Below are positions 10,625 through 22,587 of a DNA stretch of 64,000 nucleotides, in pieces (the stretch's first letter is position 1; each line of letters starts with the position of its first letter). The translations under genes were made by a program, and so were the position numbers. The notes beneath the pieces were generated by a model, which was given only the letters and a program-made list of their open reading frames with translations, did not search any database and was not told the DNA's origin. Source of the stretch: Bolinopsis microptera (taxonomy: Eukaryota; Ctenophora; Tentaculata; Lobata; Bolinopsidae); NCBI RefSeq assembly GCF_026151205.1, contig NC_087074.1, positions 1,862,001 to 1,926,000 of the forward strand. The letters are read 5' to 3'.

Positions 10625-13600
10625 TACATGTGTACTGACTGCATCTGACAGGCCCGTAGTTACTGACTGCATCTGACAAGACAGTAGTTACTGACTGCAT
10701 CTGACAGATCCGTAGTTACTGACTGCATCTGACAGGCCCGTAGTTACTGACTGCATCTGACAGGCCCGTAGTTACTGACTGCATCTGACAGGCCCGTAGT
10801 TACTGACTGCATCTGACAGATCCGTAGTTACTGACTGCATCTGACAAGACCGTAGTTACTGACTGCATCTAACAAGACCGTAGTTACTGACTGCATCTGA
10901 CAGGCCCGTAGTTACTGACTGCATCTGACAGGCCCGTAGTTACTGACTGCATCTGACAGGCCCGTAGTTACTGACTGCATCTGACAGGCCCGTAGTTACT
11001 GACTGCATCTAACAGGCCCGTAGTTACTGACTGCATCTGACAGGCCCGTAGTTACTGACTGCATCTGACAAGACCGTAGTTACTGACTGCATCTGACAGG
11101 CCCGTAGTTACTGACTGCATCTGACAGGCCCGTAGTTACTGACTGCATCTGACAGGCCCGTAGTTACTGACTGCATCTAACAAGACCGTAGTTACTGACT
11201 GCATCTGACAGGCCCGTAGTTACTGACTGCATCTGACAGGCCCGTAGTTACTGACTGCATCTGACAGGCCCGTAGTTACTGACTGCATCTGACAGATCCG
11301 TAGTTACTGACTGCATCTGACAGATCCGTAGATACTGACTGCATCTGACAGGCCCGTAGTTACTGACTGCATCTGACAGATCCGTAGTTACTGACTGCAT
11401 CTGACAGGCCCGTAGTTACTGACTGCATCTGACAGGCCCGTAGTTACTGACTGCATCTGACAGGCCCGTAGTTACTGACTGCATCTGACAGGCCCGTAGT
11501 TACTGACTGCATCTGACAGGCCCGTAGTTACTGACTGCATCTGACAGGCCCGTAGTTACTGACTGCATCTGACAGGCCCGTAGTTACTGACTGCATCTGA
11601 CAGGCCCGTAGTTACTGACTGCATCTGACAGGCCCGTAGTTACTGACTGCATCTGACAGGCCCGTAGTTACTGACTGCATCTGACAGGCCCGTAGTTACT
11701 GACTGCATCTGACAGGCCCGTAGTTACTGACTGCATCTGACAGGCCCGTAGTTACTGACTGCATCTGACAAGACCGTAGTTACTGACTGCATCTGACAGA
11801 TCCGTAGTTACTGACTGCATCTGACAGGCCCGTAGTTACTGACTGCATCTGACAAGACCGTAGTTACTGACTGCATCTGACAGGCCCGTAGTTACTGACT
11901 GCATCTGACAGGCCCGTAGTTACTGACTGCATCTGACAGGCCCGTAGTTACTGACTGCATCTGACAGGCCCGTAGTTACTGACTGCATCTGACAGGCCCG
12001 TAGTTACTGACTGCATCTGACAGGCCCGTAGTTACTGACTGCATCTGACAAGACCGTAGTTACTGACTGCATCTGACAGGCCCGTAGTTACTGACTGCAT
12101 CTGACAGGCCCGTAGTTACTGACTGCATCTGACAGATCCGTAGTTACTGACTGCATCTGACAGGCCCGTAGTTACTGACTGCATCTGACAGGCCCGTAGT
12201 TACTGACTGCATCTGACAGGCCCGTAGTTACTGACTGCATCTGACAAGACCGTAGTTACTGACTGCATCTGACAGGCCCGTAGTTACTGACTGCATCTGA
12301 CAGGCCCGTAGTTACTGACTGCATCTGACAGGCCCGTAGTTACTGACTGCATCTGACAGGCCCGTAGTTACTGACTGCATCTGACAGGCCCGTAGTTACT
12401 GACTGCATCTGACAGGCCCGTAGTTACTGACTGCATCTGACAGGCCCGTAGTTACTGACTGCATCTGACAAGGCCCGTAGTTACTGACTGCATCTGACAG
12501 GCCCGTAGTTACTGACTGCATCTGACAGGACCGTAGTTACTGACTGCATCTGACAGGCCCGTAGTTACTGACTGCATCTGACAGACCGTAGTTACTGACT
12601 GCATCTGACAAGACCGTAGTTACTGACTGCATCTGACAAGACCGTAGTTACTGACTGCATCTGACAAGGACCGTAGTTACTGACTGCATCTGACAGGCCC
12701 GTAGTTACTGACTGCATCTGACAAGACCGTAGTTACTGACTGCATCTGACAGGCCCGTAGTTACTGACTGCATCTGACAGACCGTAGTTACTGACTGCAT
12801 CTGACAAGACCGTAGTTACTGACTGCATCTGACAGGCCCGTAGTTACTGACTGCATCTGACAGATCCGTAGTTACTGACTGCATCTGACAGGCCCGTAGT
12901 TACTGACTGCATCTGACAGACCGTAGTTACTGACTGCATCTGACAAGACCGTAGTTACTGACTGCATCTGACAAGACCGTAGTTACTGACTGCATCTGAC
13001 AGGCCCGTAGTTACTGACTGCATCTGACAGGCCCGTAGTTACTGACTGCATCTGACAGGCCCGTAGTTACTGACTGCATCTGACAAGACCGTAGTTACTG
13101 ACTGCATCTGACAGGCCCGTAGTTACTGACTGCATCTGACAGGCCCGTAGTTACTGACTGCATCTGACAGGCCCGTAGTTACTGACTGCATCTGACAAGA
13201 CCGTAGTTACTGACTGCATCTGACAGGCCCGTAGTTACTGACTGCATCTGACAGGCCCGTAGTTACTGACTGCATCTGACAAGACCGTAGTTACTGACTG
13301 CATCTGACAGGCCCGTAGTTACTGACTGCATCTGACAAGACCGTAGTTACTGACTGCATCTGACAGGCCCGTAGTTACTGACTGCATCTGACAGACCGTA
13401 GTTACTGACTGCATCTGACAAGACCGTAGTTACTGACTGCATCTGACAGGCCCGTAGTTACTGACTGCATCTGACAGACCGTAGTTACTGACTGCATCTG
13501 ACAAGACCGTAGTTACTGACTGCATCTGACAGATCCGTAGTTACTGACTGCATCTGACAAGACCGTAGTTACTGACTGCATCTGACAGGCCCGTAGTTAC

Positions 13601-15490
13601 TGACTGCATCTGACAGGCCCGTAGTTACTGACTGCATCTGACAAGACCGTAGTTACTGACTGCATCTGACAGGCCCGTAGTTACTGACTGCATCTGACAG
13701 GCCCGTAGTTACTGACTGCATCTGACAGGCCCGTAGTTACTGACTGCATCTGACAAGACCGTAGTTACTGACTGCATCTGACAGGCCTGTAGTTACTGAC
13801 TGCATCTGACAGATCCGTAGTTACTGACTGCATCTGACAAGACCGTAGTTACTGACTGCATCTGACAAGACCGTAGTTACTGACTGCATCTGACAAGACC
13901 GTAGTTACTGACTGCATCTGACAGGCCCGTAGTTACTGACTGCATCTGACAGGCCCGTAGTTACTGACTGCATCTGACAAGACCGTAGTTACTGACTGCA
14001 TCTGACAAGACCGTAGTTACTGACTGCATCTGACAGGCCCGTAGTTACTGACTGCATCTGACAGGCCCGTAGTTACTGACTGCATCTGACAAGACCGTAG
14101 TTACTGACTGCATCTGACAAGACCGTAGTTACTGACTGCATCTGACAAGACCGTAGTTACTGACTGCATCTGACAGGCCCGTAGTTACTGACTGCATCTG
14201 ACAGGCCCGTAGTTACTGACTGCATCTGACAAGACCGTAGTTACTGACTGCATCTGACAGGCCCGTAGTTACTGACTGCATCTGACAGGCCCGTAGTTAC
14301 TGACTGCATCTGACAAGACCGTAGTTACTGACTGCATCTGACAAGACCGTAGTTACTGACTGCATCTGACAAGACCGTAGTTACTGACTGCATCTGACAG
14401 GCCCGTAGTTACTGACTGCATCTGACAGGCCCGTAGTTACTGACTGCATCTGACAAGACCGTAGTTACTGACTGCATCTGACAAGACCGTAGTTACTGAC
14501 TGCATCTGACAAGACCGTAGTTACTGACTGCATCTGACAAGACCGTAGTTACTGACTGCATCTGATAAGACCGTAGTTACTGACTGCATCTGACAAGACC
14601 GTAGTTACTGACTGCATCTGACAGGCCCGTAGTTACTGACTGCATCTGACAAGACCGTAGTTACTGACTGCATCTGACAAGACCGTAGTTACTGACTGCA
14701 TCTGACAGGACCGTAGTTACTGACTGCATCTGACAAGACCGTAGTTACTGACTGCATCTAACAGGCCCGTAGTTACTGACTGCATCTGACAGGCCCGTAG
14801 TTACTGACTGCATCTGACAAGACCGTAGTTACTGACTGCATCTAACAGGCCCGTAGTTACTGACTGCATCTGACAGGCCCGTAGTTACTGACTGCATCTG
14901 ACAAGACCGTAGTTACTGACTGCATCTAACAGGCCCGTAGTTACTGACTGCATCTGACAGGCCCGTAGTTACTGACTGCATCTGACAGGCCCGTAGTTAC
15001 TGACTGCATCTGACAAGACCGTAGTTACTGACTGCATCTGACAAGACCGTAGTTACTGACTGCATCTGACAGGACCGTAGTTACTGACTGCATCTGACAA
15101 GACCGTAGTTACTGACTGCATCTAACAGGCCCGTAGTTACTGACTGCATCTGACAGGCCCGTAGTTACTGACTGCATCTGACAGGCCCGTAGTTACTGAC
15201 TGCATCTGACAGGCCCGTAGTTACTGACTGCATCTGACAGGCCCGTAGTTACTGACTGCATCTGACAGGCCCGTAGTTACTGACTGCATCTGACAAGACC
15301 GTAGTTACTGACTGTATCTGACAGGCCCGTAGTTACTGACTGTATCTGACAGGCCCGTAGTTACTGACTGCATCTGACAGGCCCGTAGTTACTGACTGCA
15401 TCTGACAGGCCCGTAGTTACTGACTGCATCTGACAGGCCCGTAGTTACTGACTGCATCTGACAGGCCCGTAGTTACTGACTGCATCTTAC
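10625..15490. repeat. 28-bp minisatellite, about 173 units
   Basis: The constant part of the unit is tagttactgactgcatct, followed by a variable gacaggcccg. Variant cores are caggcccg, caagaccg, cagatccg, one-base-shorter cagaccg and one-base-longer caggaccg/caaggcccg. The first third is dominated by ggcccg and the second half is a mixture with aagaccg. A three-unit higher-order pattern marked by a taac variant repeats around 14720-14960. There are no unique spacers, and no open frame survives across it. Confidence 0.97.
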
Positions 15491-16375
15491 ATTGATTATT
15501 GGACACCCATCTGTCAAACTGACATACGATCAACGCGAACGGTGACATTTGACAAACTCAATGGTACTGCAGTAAAAATATAATTGAGAATGCCCACCGG
15601 CATTATCGGTATATTATTCTGTTATTCATATTGCTTTATTAAAACGTTCAACGTTTCCTTCATTATAGCTAGTTGTAGCTTTAGTTTGACATACTGAGAG
15701 TGAGAATACGGTTACATTTTTCTTAATTATGTAAGTATGTACTACGAAGTGAAGACACGAACTTTAGAGAACCAAACGTATATTGAGATAATAAATAATC
15801 AATAACGAACAGAAAGAATTATAATTACATTTACAGTCGTATCCGCTTATAACGCGGGTTGACGAGTGAAAATTAGAACTTACAGCAAAAAAACGTTGTA
15901 CTTCTAAGTTTAATTAAACTACGCCTTTCACTGCCTCATACTTATAACCGAACCCACGTTATAACCGGGTTTGCTCTTGAAAACAGATCTTACTAAATCG
16001 CAAGTCATACTTTGATCAAAAGTCGAGTCTATGGACTGGCTTTAATTTTAAACGACCCAACGAGCATAAATTCACTGGCAAATATATTTAACTGGTAGGT
16101 TTGACTTTGGCTTTCGTCTTTATATTTAGTTTGACTTGATGTTTCGGTTGAAGTTGATTGTAGGATAATATCCTAATGACCGCACTCGCAGCTGTGCTGC
16201 TCGCTGCACGTCATATATTTCAATCGAAATTTATACGCGTATCACCCGTTAAGAAGTTGATACCTAATTTTGTATTGTTAGTACCAAGGGAAACTCGTTG
16301 ATTAAAAAATAAACAATAATCAACAGAACAACATCACGTTAACTTAAGAAGTTATCTTTCCTTCAACACTATACC
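15491..16375. other. No gene recognised
   Basis: AT-rich unique-looking sequence. A cgtatcacccgttaa piece near 16216 matches the end of dispersed family D. Confidence 0.45.
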
Positions 16376-16468
16376 ACGCTCGCGAAAAGCTGGCAGCGAA
16401 ATTTCGAGCTTTTAGTGTAATTCTATATTGCAATTTCGAGCTTTTTCCTGCCAGCTTTTCGCGAGCGT
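16376..16468. repeat. Strong hairpin (20-bp inverted repeat)
   Basis: cgctcgcgaaaagctggcag (16377-16396) is exactly complementary to 16448-16467. The loop of about 51 nt contains aatttcgagctttt twice in direct orientation. It is probably a small foldback element. Confidence 0.75.
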
Positions 16469-16597
16469 ACTGTAAATTGTACACGAATCTATCCGAAAAC
16501 GAATCTCTAGTTAAAGATTCAAGAGTAAACAAATAGACAATCGTAAACTAAAAGGGTCCGTTATACTTATCGCAACTCTACTCGTCCTTATAATATT

Positions 16598-16624
16598 GGG
16601 GTTGGGTTGGGTTGGGTTGGGTTG
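16598..16624. repeat. Short (GGGTT)n tract
   Basis: About five units of ggggtt/gggtt. It resembles a degenerate telomere-like repeat but is too short to interpret. Confidence 0.5.
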
Positions 16625-16932
16625 ACGAGCATGCGTGCCACATAGGTCCAGGGTTACCGGACTTCTAGGCAATGTGCTAAGGATATGGAACACACTCGAA
16701 TACCGCCCAAACCCAGAAAGAGCCCCCGTAGTTGTTGTATAATAAGATAAGCGGACGCCTGACGTCAGTTTCATGGGTCTATTTGATCGAGAAATGAGAG
16801 TACAATTCCAAAAACAGCTGTTTGATCTAAACAGGGCTAAAAACCCTCTCTATTAATAATAATTAATAATTATTCCAGATCGTAAATTAGGCTAGGTAAG
16901 GTCATTAAAACATGGTTCAATAGTTTACTTAC

Positions 16933-18007
16933 ATTCAGTTTCACCTGTTGTCGGGGTTAAGCAGGTTGAATCAGGGACAGCTTTGAGAGATGAAATCTTT
17001 CTTGGCCGCCCTAGTGTAGGCCGAACCACAAAATTTTCGGACATTAGTTCTTCAAATTTCACAAATCTAGGATGTGTTTTGCAGGGTAGCTTGGCCGCTG
17101 CTCTCATTCTATCGTCTAGGGCTTTAACTTGTCTGAAAATATAACCCATCATCAGAAGTGGAATTAATAGCGCATTTATGTATTACCTATTTGAAAATGA
17201 AATATGGGGTCGTTCACATATTATGTAATCACCGAAGGGGGGAGGGGGGTTTCGAAATGATTACGCTTGTGTAATTTTCACACAATAGCTATGTGTAAAA
17301 GTGATTACGGAGGGGGGAGGGGGGTATAGAAATGGCCAAAAAGTGATTACGTAATATGTGAACAACCCTATATGTAAACTAATAAGTTTTTTTTAACGAA
17401 TCCGATTAGTATGTTCCGTCGTGCAACTGTGCACGACAGTACGTGCCAAAATTTTAAATCATTCCAGACGAAAAATTTGAACGGATTATGCATGTTATTA
17501 ATGAAAATTGGTCAGGAAATGTGTTGATTCGAATCCGGGCCCTTGCCAGGACCCAGAACATTTGCAAAAGCCAAAAAAGAACGTGCATGACGGTGGCGTT
17601 TGTGCACACACGTGGTTTTATATTTAAGTATTTATAAGCTCTGATAACCCGTTATTTACGCCACTTTGGTTTATACATTTTCGATTAAAAAAACATATAC
17701 ATCTAGACCCACGTGATTTGTTCTGAAAATTTAATCCAAAGTGACGTAAATATCTCCTTATCAGAGCTTATGAAACCACGTGTGTGCACAAACGCGCACA
17801 AACGTGCTACTGTCAGATAATTGTCTATAATATTTATCGGCAAACTCTAGTTGATGTGTACATACTTGTAAGTATACCCATCGCTCCCAACGAATCCGAG
17901 ATCTTCAAGCCGTTTTGATACTGTGCGGTATATCTCGTTAAGTTGGGTTTCGGAGGATCTTAAATAATTAAGGTACTGCAAGATTTCTAGCTTGGTCACC
18001 ACTGGCA
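16933..18007 (-). CDS. Two exons of a Myb/SANT-like (MADF/GT1-type) protein gene, partial
   Basis: On the minus strand, exon a (18007-17866) follows acceptor TTACATTTACAG and ends at donor GTATGT. Exon b (17132-16933) follows TATATTTTCAG and ends at GTAAGT. Exon a ends in phase 2 and exon b starts with one base, so they join in frame (TYK|QVKALDDR). The joined segment of about 113 residues has the layout of a Myb/SANT-like DNA-binding domain: a helix with ETQLNEIYRTVSKRLEDLGF, then YTYKQVKALDDRMRAA, then HPRFVKFEELM. The first helix with its tryptophan and the protein termini lie in exons not found. Two short elements (17205-17372 and 17596-17812) sit in the intron between them. It may be a host transcription regulator or a domesticated or dead transposon-derived protein; without the rest this is open. 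Confidence 0.45.
17205..17372. mobile_element. MITE with 26-bp terminal inverted repeats
   Basis: The left end gggtcgttcacatattatg and the right end catattacgtaatc-type complement form near-perfect inverted ends (GTTCACATATTAYGTAATCAC). The interior has two copies of a ggggggaggggggt tract. TA lies at both flanks, compatible with a Tc1/mariner-type TA duplication. It has no coding capacity. Confidence 0.8.
17596..17812. mobile_element. Foldback element of about 215 bp
   Basis: The left arm gtttgtgcacacacgtgg and further blocks (aagctctgata, ttacgccactttgg) return as complements in the right arm (ccacgtgtgtgcacaaac at about 17776-17793). The central loop is short. It is non-coding and lies in the intron of the Myb/SANT-like gene. 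Confidence 0.75.
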
Positions 18008-18508
18008 CTGTAAATGTAATAAAACCAGTTAATTATACCATTAAAGGGCACTACGAATTATCACCAATCTTAAACAGAGGTAATATTGATAGATATTTTA
18101 TAAAAACCCATGCATTAAATTTAAATGAATTAATCATGAGTATGGGGGAGTGGATGCGATTTCCTAATTTAATTTTTATGTGACTATGTACTAGCTGTTA
18201 TAGTTGACCAAAATATTTGAGATGGATGGTAACATACAGGGTATTCCAAATTAAACTTAGTTGTGCAAAGGTTTAACTCTGATTCTTAAAATCTTTCTTG
18301 CTAATCCGATCATCATATTTCATTCGAGGATTTCATGATAAAATGGAACAAAAGTCGTTTATTTTTTCTCACGCCATGTTCATTTTGACCCTTTTAACAC
18401 TGTGTCTGTAGTCAGTTTTTATGGATATGGAACTTAGTGCATAATTATGTTCAAGGCATAACAAATCTGTAATAAAATCGTGCACGTTTTACTTACAAAT
18501 TAAATTAT

Positions 18509-18692
18509 AGTGGCAGTAATTGAAGTTGGCGGTCCGTTCAAGAAGGAAAGCAACTACCTCGACAAATCATGGCCATATTTGGTAATATATGGGGCAGATA
18601 TTGCCAAATATGGTTATGATTTGTTGAGGTAGTTGCTTCCCTTCCTGAACGGACCGCCGACTTCAATTACTGCCACTTCAATTACTGCCACT
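18509..18692. mobile_element. MITE with long inverted repeats, TA-flanked
   Basis: The left end agtggcagtaattgaagt and the following 50 bases return as complement on the right (acttcaattactgccact). The terminal 15 bases are duplicated once at the right end. TA occurs just outside both ends. It is non-autonomous. Confidence 0.8.
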
Positions 18693-19374
18693 GTACTCAA
18701 GCAATAACAGAATTACAGAATGTTATTAATCTTAAAACTATCAGTAACGCTTATTATATTATATATCGCTCTATTTATTATCAAAGTTAAACGTGTCAAA
18801 ATTCAATTGAACTGCTCTAAATTCAATTTCAATGGCTATACGATTTTAATAAGTTAATAGTTCACCTTCATTACAGGGTACTTCAAAATCGCTTCTAAAA
18901 CAAGCACTGACTGCTGCCGTAACGGCATCTGAAATTTTCATAGCAACTACAACTACAAGTTTTTTTAGCAACCGTAGCGATTCGTGAAAACAACAGAGAA
19001 CAACTGAAAAGCAATTTGCTTGATTAGCAAGCTCTAGCTAGGGAATGTTGAGAAAATTACAAACGTAGTTAGAGTTAATTGGTATTAACCTGAGGGTCAC
19101 TGGTAAGAGGTTCAAAATTGCGGCAAGAATAACGCACCGTTCGGGTTTTAACAATTGTAGCTCCCATGACGTTTCGAGACCAAACTTATAATTAAGTTTG
19201 ATCGCAATATAAATATTTCAGTGCAGGTATATGGTATCAGGTATAGGTCGACTGACTCGCTATAAGACACTATTATACTTATAGACTGTAGACAGGAAGG
19301 CAGGAACGGAAAAAAATATTTCAAATAATTATAATCATACTATATTTATAAAATATCAATTCGGATAATCAGTC
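18693..19374. other. No gene recognised
   Basis: AT-rich sequence without supported exons or arrays. Confidence 0.45.
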
Positions 19375-19640
19375 GACCGTTCGACGAACTCCGTCGATGG
19401 TCGAACCTCGTCGAACTCTGACGAACCTTTTATGTGATTGATCTGAGTTCGGTAATTTCAAGTTTGACAGAGGTCGACGGAGTTCGACGAAAATCGACGG
19501 ACTTCAAGTTCTAGTTCAACGAACTCTTCGTGCGTTTTTTCGAACTACTGTAAATTTTGACGAATCTCTGTCGAACTGTCATGACATCTGACGAACCCCA
19601 AAAACTCGGAACGTTAAACTTAAAGTCTCTGTCTAGTGGT
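19375..19640. repeat. Degenerate TCGACGAA-type repeat
   Basis: Many imperfect copies of tcgacgaactc/cgacggagttcgacga occur in both orientations. It is a decayed short tandem or palindromic array. Confidence 0.5.
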
Positions 19641-20127
19641 TCTGAGGAATATTACTTTTATTATTCCTGTATAACTATTATAAGAGACTCAGTGTCTGAA
19701 AATAAAACATTTTCCAACGTATTTTTGAACGCTCGCTCTGAATCATTTAAAACTATAACTCCCGAAATACAAAATATAATTCTATTCCTAATGTGTATAA
19801 CCTAAAACCCCAAATTTTAGGTTTTAGGCTATAACTTATTAGGAATAGGATCACCTTTTAGATTATCGAGACACGAGAGTGTTTTTAAACGATTTAAAAG
19901 ATTCAGCGTTCAAAATATGTCGGAACATGTCGAATATTCAATTAACACGGGGCCTTCTAAACATGAATAATCAAAGAGAAAGTCCGATTCTTGGTGGTCA
20001 AAGTCCGCCTGGCAGACAAGGTCCGCCGCAGAAAAAATCACGGCGGACAATGTCCGCCTCGGACAACGTCCGCCGCGGACGATGTCAACCAATGGGTTAG
20101 GGTTAGGGTTAACCAATGGGTTAGGGT

Positions 20128-20220
20128 TTAACGGGTGATACTCGTAAAATATCTGTTCCATATATTGGACCGTCGACGAGTCCAACTCGGCGCGCGTCCT
20201 GCTAGGTTGTAAACCTACAA
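20128..20220 (-). mobile_element. Dispersed family D copy, reverse orientation
   Basis: It reads taacgggtgatactcg, aaaatatctgttcc, ggaccgtcgac, aactcggcgcgc and gtaaacctac, which is the reverse of the copy at 7058-7178. It abuts the telomere-like junction. Confidence 0.7.
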
Positions 20221-20221
20221 G

Positions 20222-20274
20222 TTAGGGTTAGGGTTAGGGTTAGGGTTAGGGTTAGGGTTAACCCTAACCCTAAC
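20222..20274. repeat. Interstitial telomere-like repeat, head-to-head
   Basis: Seven TTAGGG units run directly into CCCTAA units (ttagggttaaccctaa). This is the order produced when two telomere ends join. Further short TTAGGG stretches occur at 20093-20112 and 20119-20128. Confidence 0.85.
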
Positions 20275-20639
20275 TGTAACCCCAACCCTAGGTCTGCGGC
20301 GGACATTGTCTGCGGCGGACATAATTGTCCGCGGCGGACTTTCCCTCTCGGACTCATGCGGGAATTGGACTTTGTCCGCGGCGGACTCAGGCGGAACTCG
20401 AAGGCAAAAGTCCGCGGCGGACTGTCCGCGAGTTGGGGGCGGATCCGATCGGATCCACCTGAGTTCGAGAAGTCCGCCTGAGTCCGAGAAGTCCGCCTGA
20501 GTCCGAGAAGTCCGCCTGAGTCCGCCGAAAAGTCCGCCTATGTCCGCATGAGTCCGCAAAGTTAAAATCCGCCGCGGACTCCGCCTCGGACTGAGGCGGA
20601 CAAAGTCCGCCAAATATTGTGCCGTGCAACCTGGACCTA

Positions 20640-21236
20640 TTAGAAATAGAAAAATTATACTTCACCTAACCAATATAGTATATAATACCATGTGTTTATG
20701 CGTACTCTACTTTGTGACGCGCGAAGAGGGCTCTAGCTCTGGTTAGACTTCATAGACTTAGAGCAAAGAAAATTTACTGTCGATTATTGCTCAGTGAACG
20801 CGGGAAATGTCGGCGTCAGTTGCAGCTTGGGTCATCTGTGTTGACGAATATTTTAATTTTCACAAAGCATCTGACCAATCATAACACATAAATTTGTGGT
20901 GTTAATCATGTTGCTGGCACTGCAGTTATCTATTTGATAATTATTAATTATTTGATAAATATTTAATAATTGCAATGTCGCTATCAACATGTTTAATTAT
21001 AGTAAAATTATATGTTACAGTGTACACTTACAGTTACAGTGACCTCATTATTATTACATGAAACTTATAAAATGAGTTAAACTGAGCTGCAAGTTTGAAG
21101 TTGCCACTTTGCACTTGACTATTATATTAAGGCCAAGGTACAGTTGCCTAGCCACTAGCGAAGGTAGCATCTAGTGGTTATATATTAAGGTTGTAGAGCT
21201 GAGGCATATAATTTGAGTCCGCTTGTATTGTGTCAT
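20640..21236. other. No gene recognised
   Basis: AT-rich sequence between the GTCCGC island and the inverted repeat copy. No supported feature. Confidence 0.45.
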
Positions 21237-21754
21237 CGCTGGTCAAATGACATATGCAATATCAAATATAAACATACCCCCTTAGGGGCCCTAGTTCGGA
21301 GATGCAAGTTGCCGCGCGGGAAAGGGTCAAGTTGAGGTGATGCTAATTTGACGTCACTTGTCACATGACACGTACCTGGGTTCGTGTCTTAATAGGCTCA
21401 CATCAATTATACCTCTCCGAGTTGCTGCATTGTAGTGAGGCATCCAGGTTAATTCCCGAAAGCTTCGTCAAAAAGTTATTTCCGTGCAGTTTTGGCTTCA
21501 AAAATCGTCACTATTAATTTATGATGGTCATTCTGTTGCTTTTCCCGTTTTTCCGGAAATCCAGAGCCCCGAGGAAGTAGGCAAAATAAACGTGGAACAG
21601 TCTAATAAAAAGTTGTTTAAAAAGGCGTGGCAAACCACGGTAAAAATATTATTTGAAACGTTCCCGGAATAAACAGGCAAGCTTCAGAATCATCCAAGGG
21701 ACACGTACAAAAGTGCTGAGTATTCAATGAAGAAGTATGCGAAAGGAACCACCC
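21237..21754 (+). mobile_element. Right copy of inverted 515-bp repeat
   Basis: It is the reverse complement of 9655-10169, with scattered substitutions and small indels. The transposase-like frame is preserved only in part here (21484-21672, with LLIYDGHSVAFPVFPEI). The two copies lie 11 kb apart and enclose the 28-bp array. Confidence 0.7.
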
Positions 21755-22587
21755 GCCTAACAGGCTGAGCGCGGCCCGCAATAAGTAAACATGTGTACGT
21801 AATGATGTTATGTCACAATTTTTACTTTACTTTACTTTACTTTTTATGTTTTGTTCTGGATTGGGTTAAGGTCGTTAGGGTTATAATTTAGATCTTGACG
21901 GATGTTACTCGTCTAAATGTTTCGAAGTAGCGCGCGCCGCTTTCTTCTCAAAATGGCACAAGGCAAGTGCTACGATACGAAGTAGCACGTGCCGGGCTAG
22001 TCCATGCATTGACAAATGGATTAATTGACGATGTCAATTCATGGCAGCTCGGCGCAGCACAGGTAGCGCATTTCGCCGATCTAGCCAGTAACGCATCGCG
22101 CTACAAACAAATGGACAAACCTAGATCATGTCAGATTAGATAAGAGGAGTAGGGTTTCAAATAGTCGTTCAAGGCCAGTTAGAGAACGGGTTAAAAACTT
22201 TACGTGACAGTCGAGTGAAGTGATTAATCATCATCTATTTATGAAACCAGATTTTTGCACGCCGCGCATTGCGCATGAATTGATGAATTAAATCGAGCGT
22301 TATTATTGATTTTTATTTCAGCATAATCCGGTGACAAATGTACTATAGATCTTTCAGTTTATGTTAGCAACAAAACAAATCATTTCCTACAAGCCATGAA
22401 GACAGCATATGGTTTCCCTATTATACTCCCTATATACTAATCTCGTGAACCTAAAAATGGCTATTTCTATGTGTCAGTAGGTCAATGGACTTTACTTTGC
22501 TTTACTTTACTTTACAATAGAAACAAGTCCGTACCGAATACAGAGTACATCCTGTTTTACATTAAGTGTCCTTGACATAGCAAACCT
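21755..22587. other. Repeat debris upstream of the LINE
   Basis: It contains ttactttac short tandems (about 21820 and 22490) and a GC-rich block at 22038-22106 (cggcgcagcac, cgatctagcc, gcatcgcgctac). That block matches, in reverse, parts of 7265-7385 and 9340-9565. No gene. Confidence 0.5.

Larger units (their letters stand above)
19985..20610. repeat. GTCCGC-rich island
   Basis: About thirty GTCCGC/GCGGAC motifs occur, often as the palindrome gtccgcggcggac, with a regular stretch of cctgagtccgagaagtccg units around 20458-20530. It is GC-rich against an AT-rich background. Overlapping open frames on both strands are by-products of the low-complexity sequence. Confidence 0.75.

Noticed and set aside
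10625-15490. Regular 28-bp repeats reminiscent of a CRISPR array
   Set aside because: Units are directly adjacent with no unique spacers, the surroundings are eukaryotic, and variation is simple minisatellite type.
17515-17560. gattcgaatcc, resembling a tRNA T-arm or B box
   Set aside because: No matching acceptor stem, anticodon arm or A box could be placed around it.
20128-20274. A true chromosome end
   Set aside because: The TTAGGG tract is only about 50 bp, is followed by complementary repeats and then ordinary sequence with genes on both sides, so it is interstitial.
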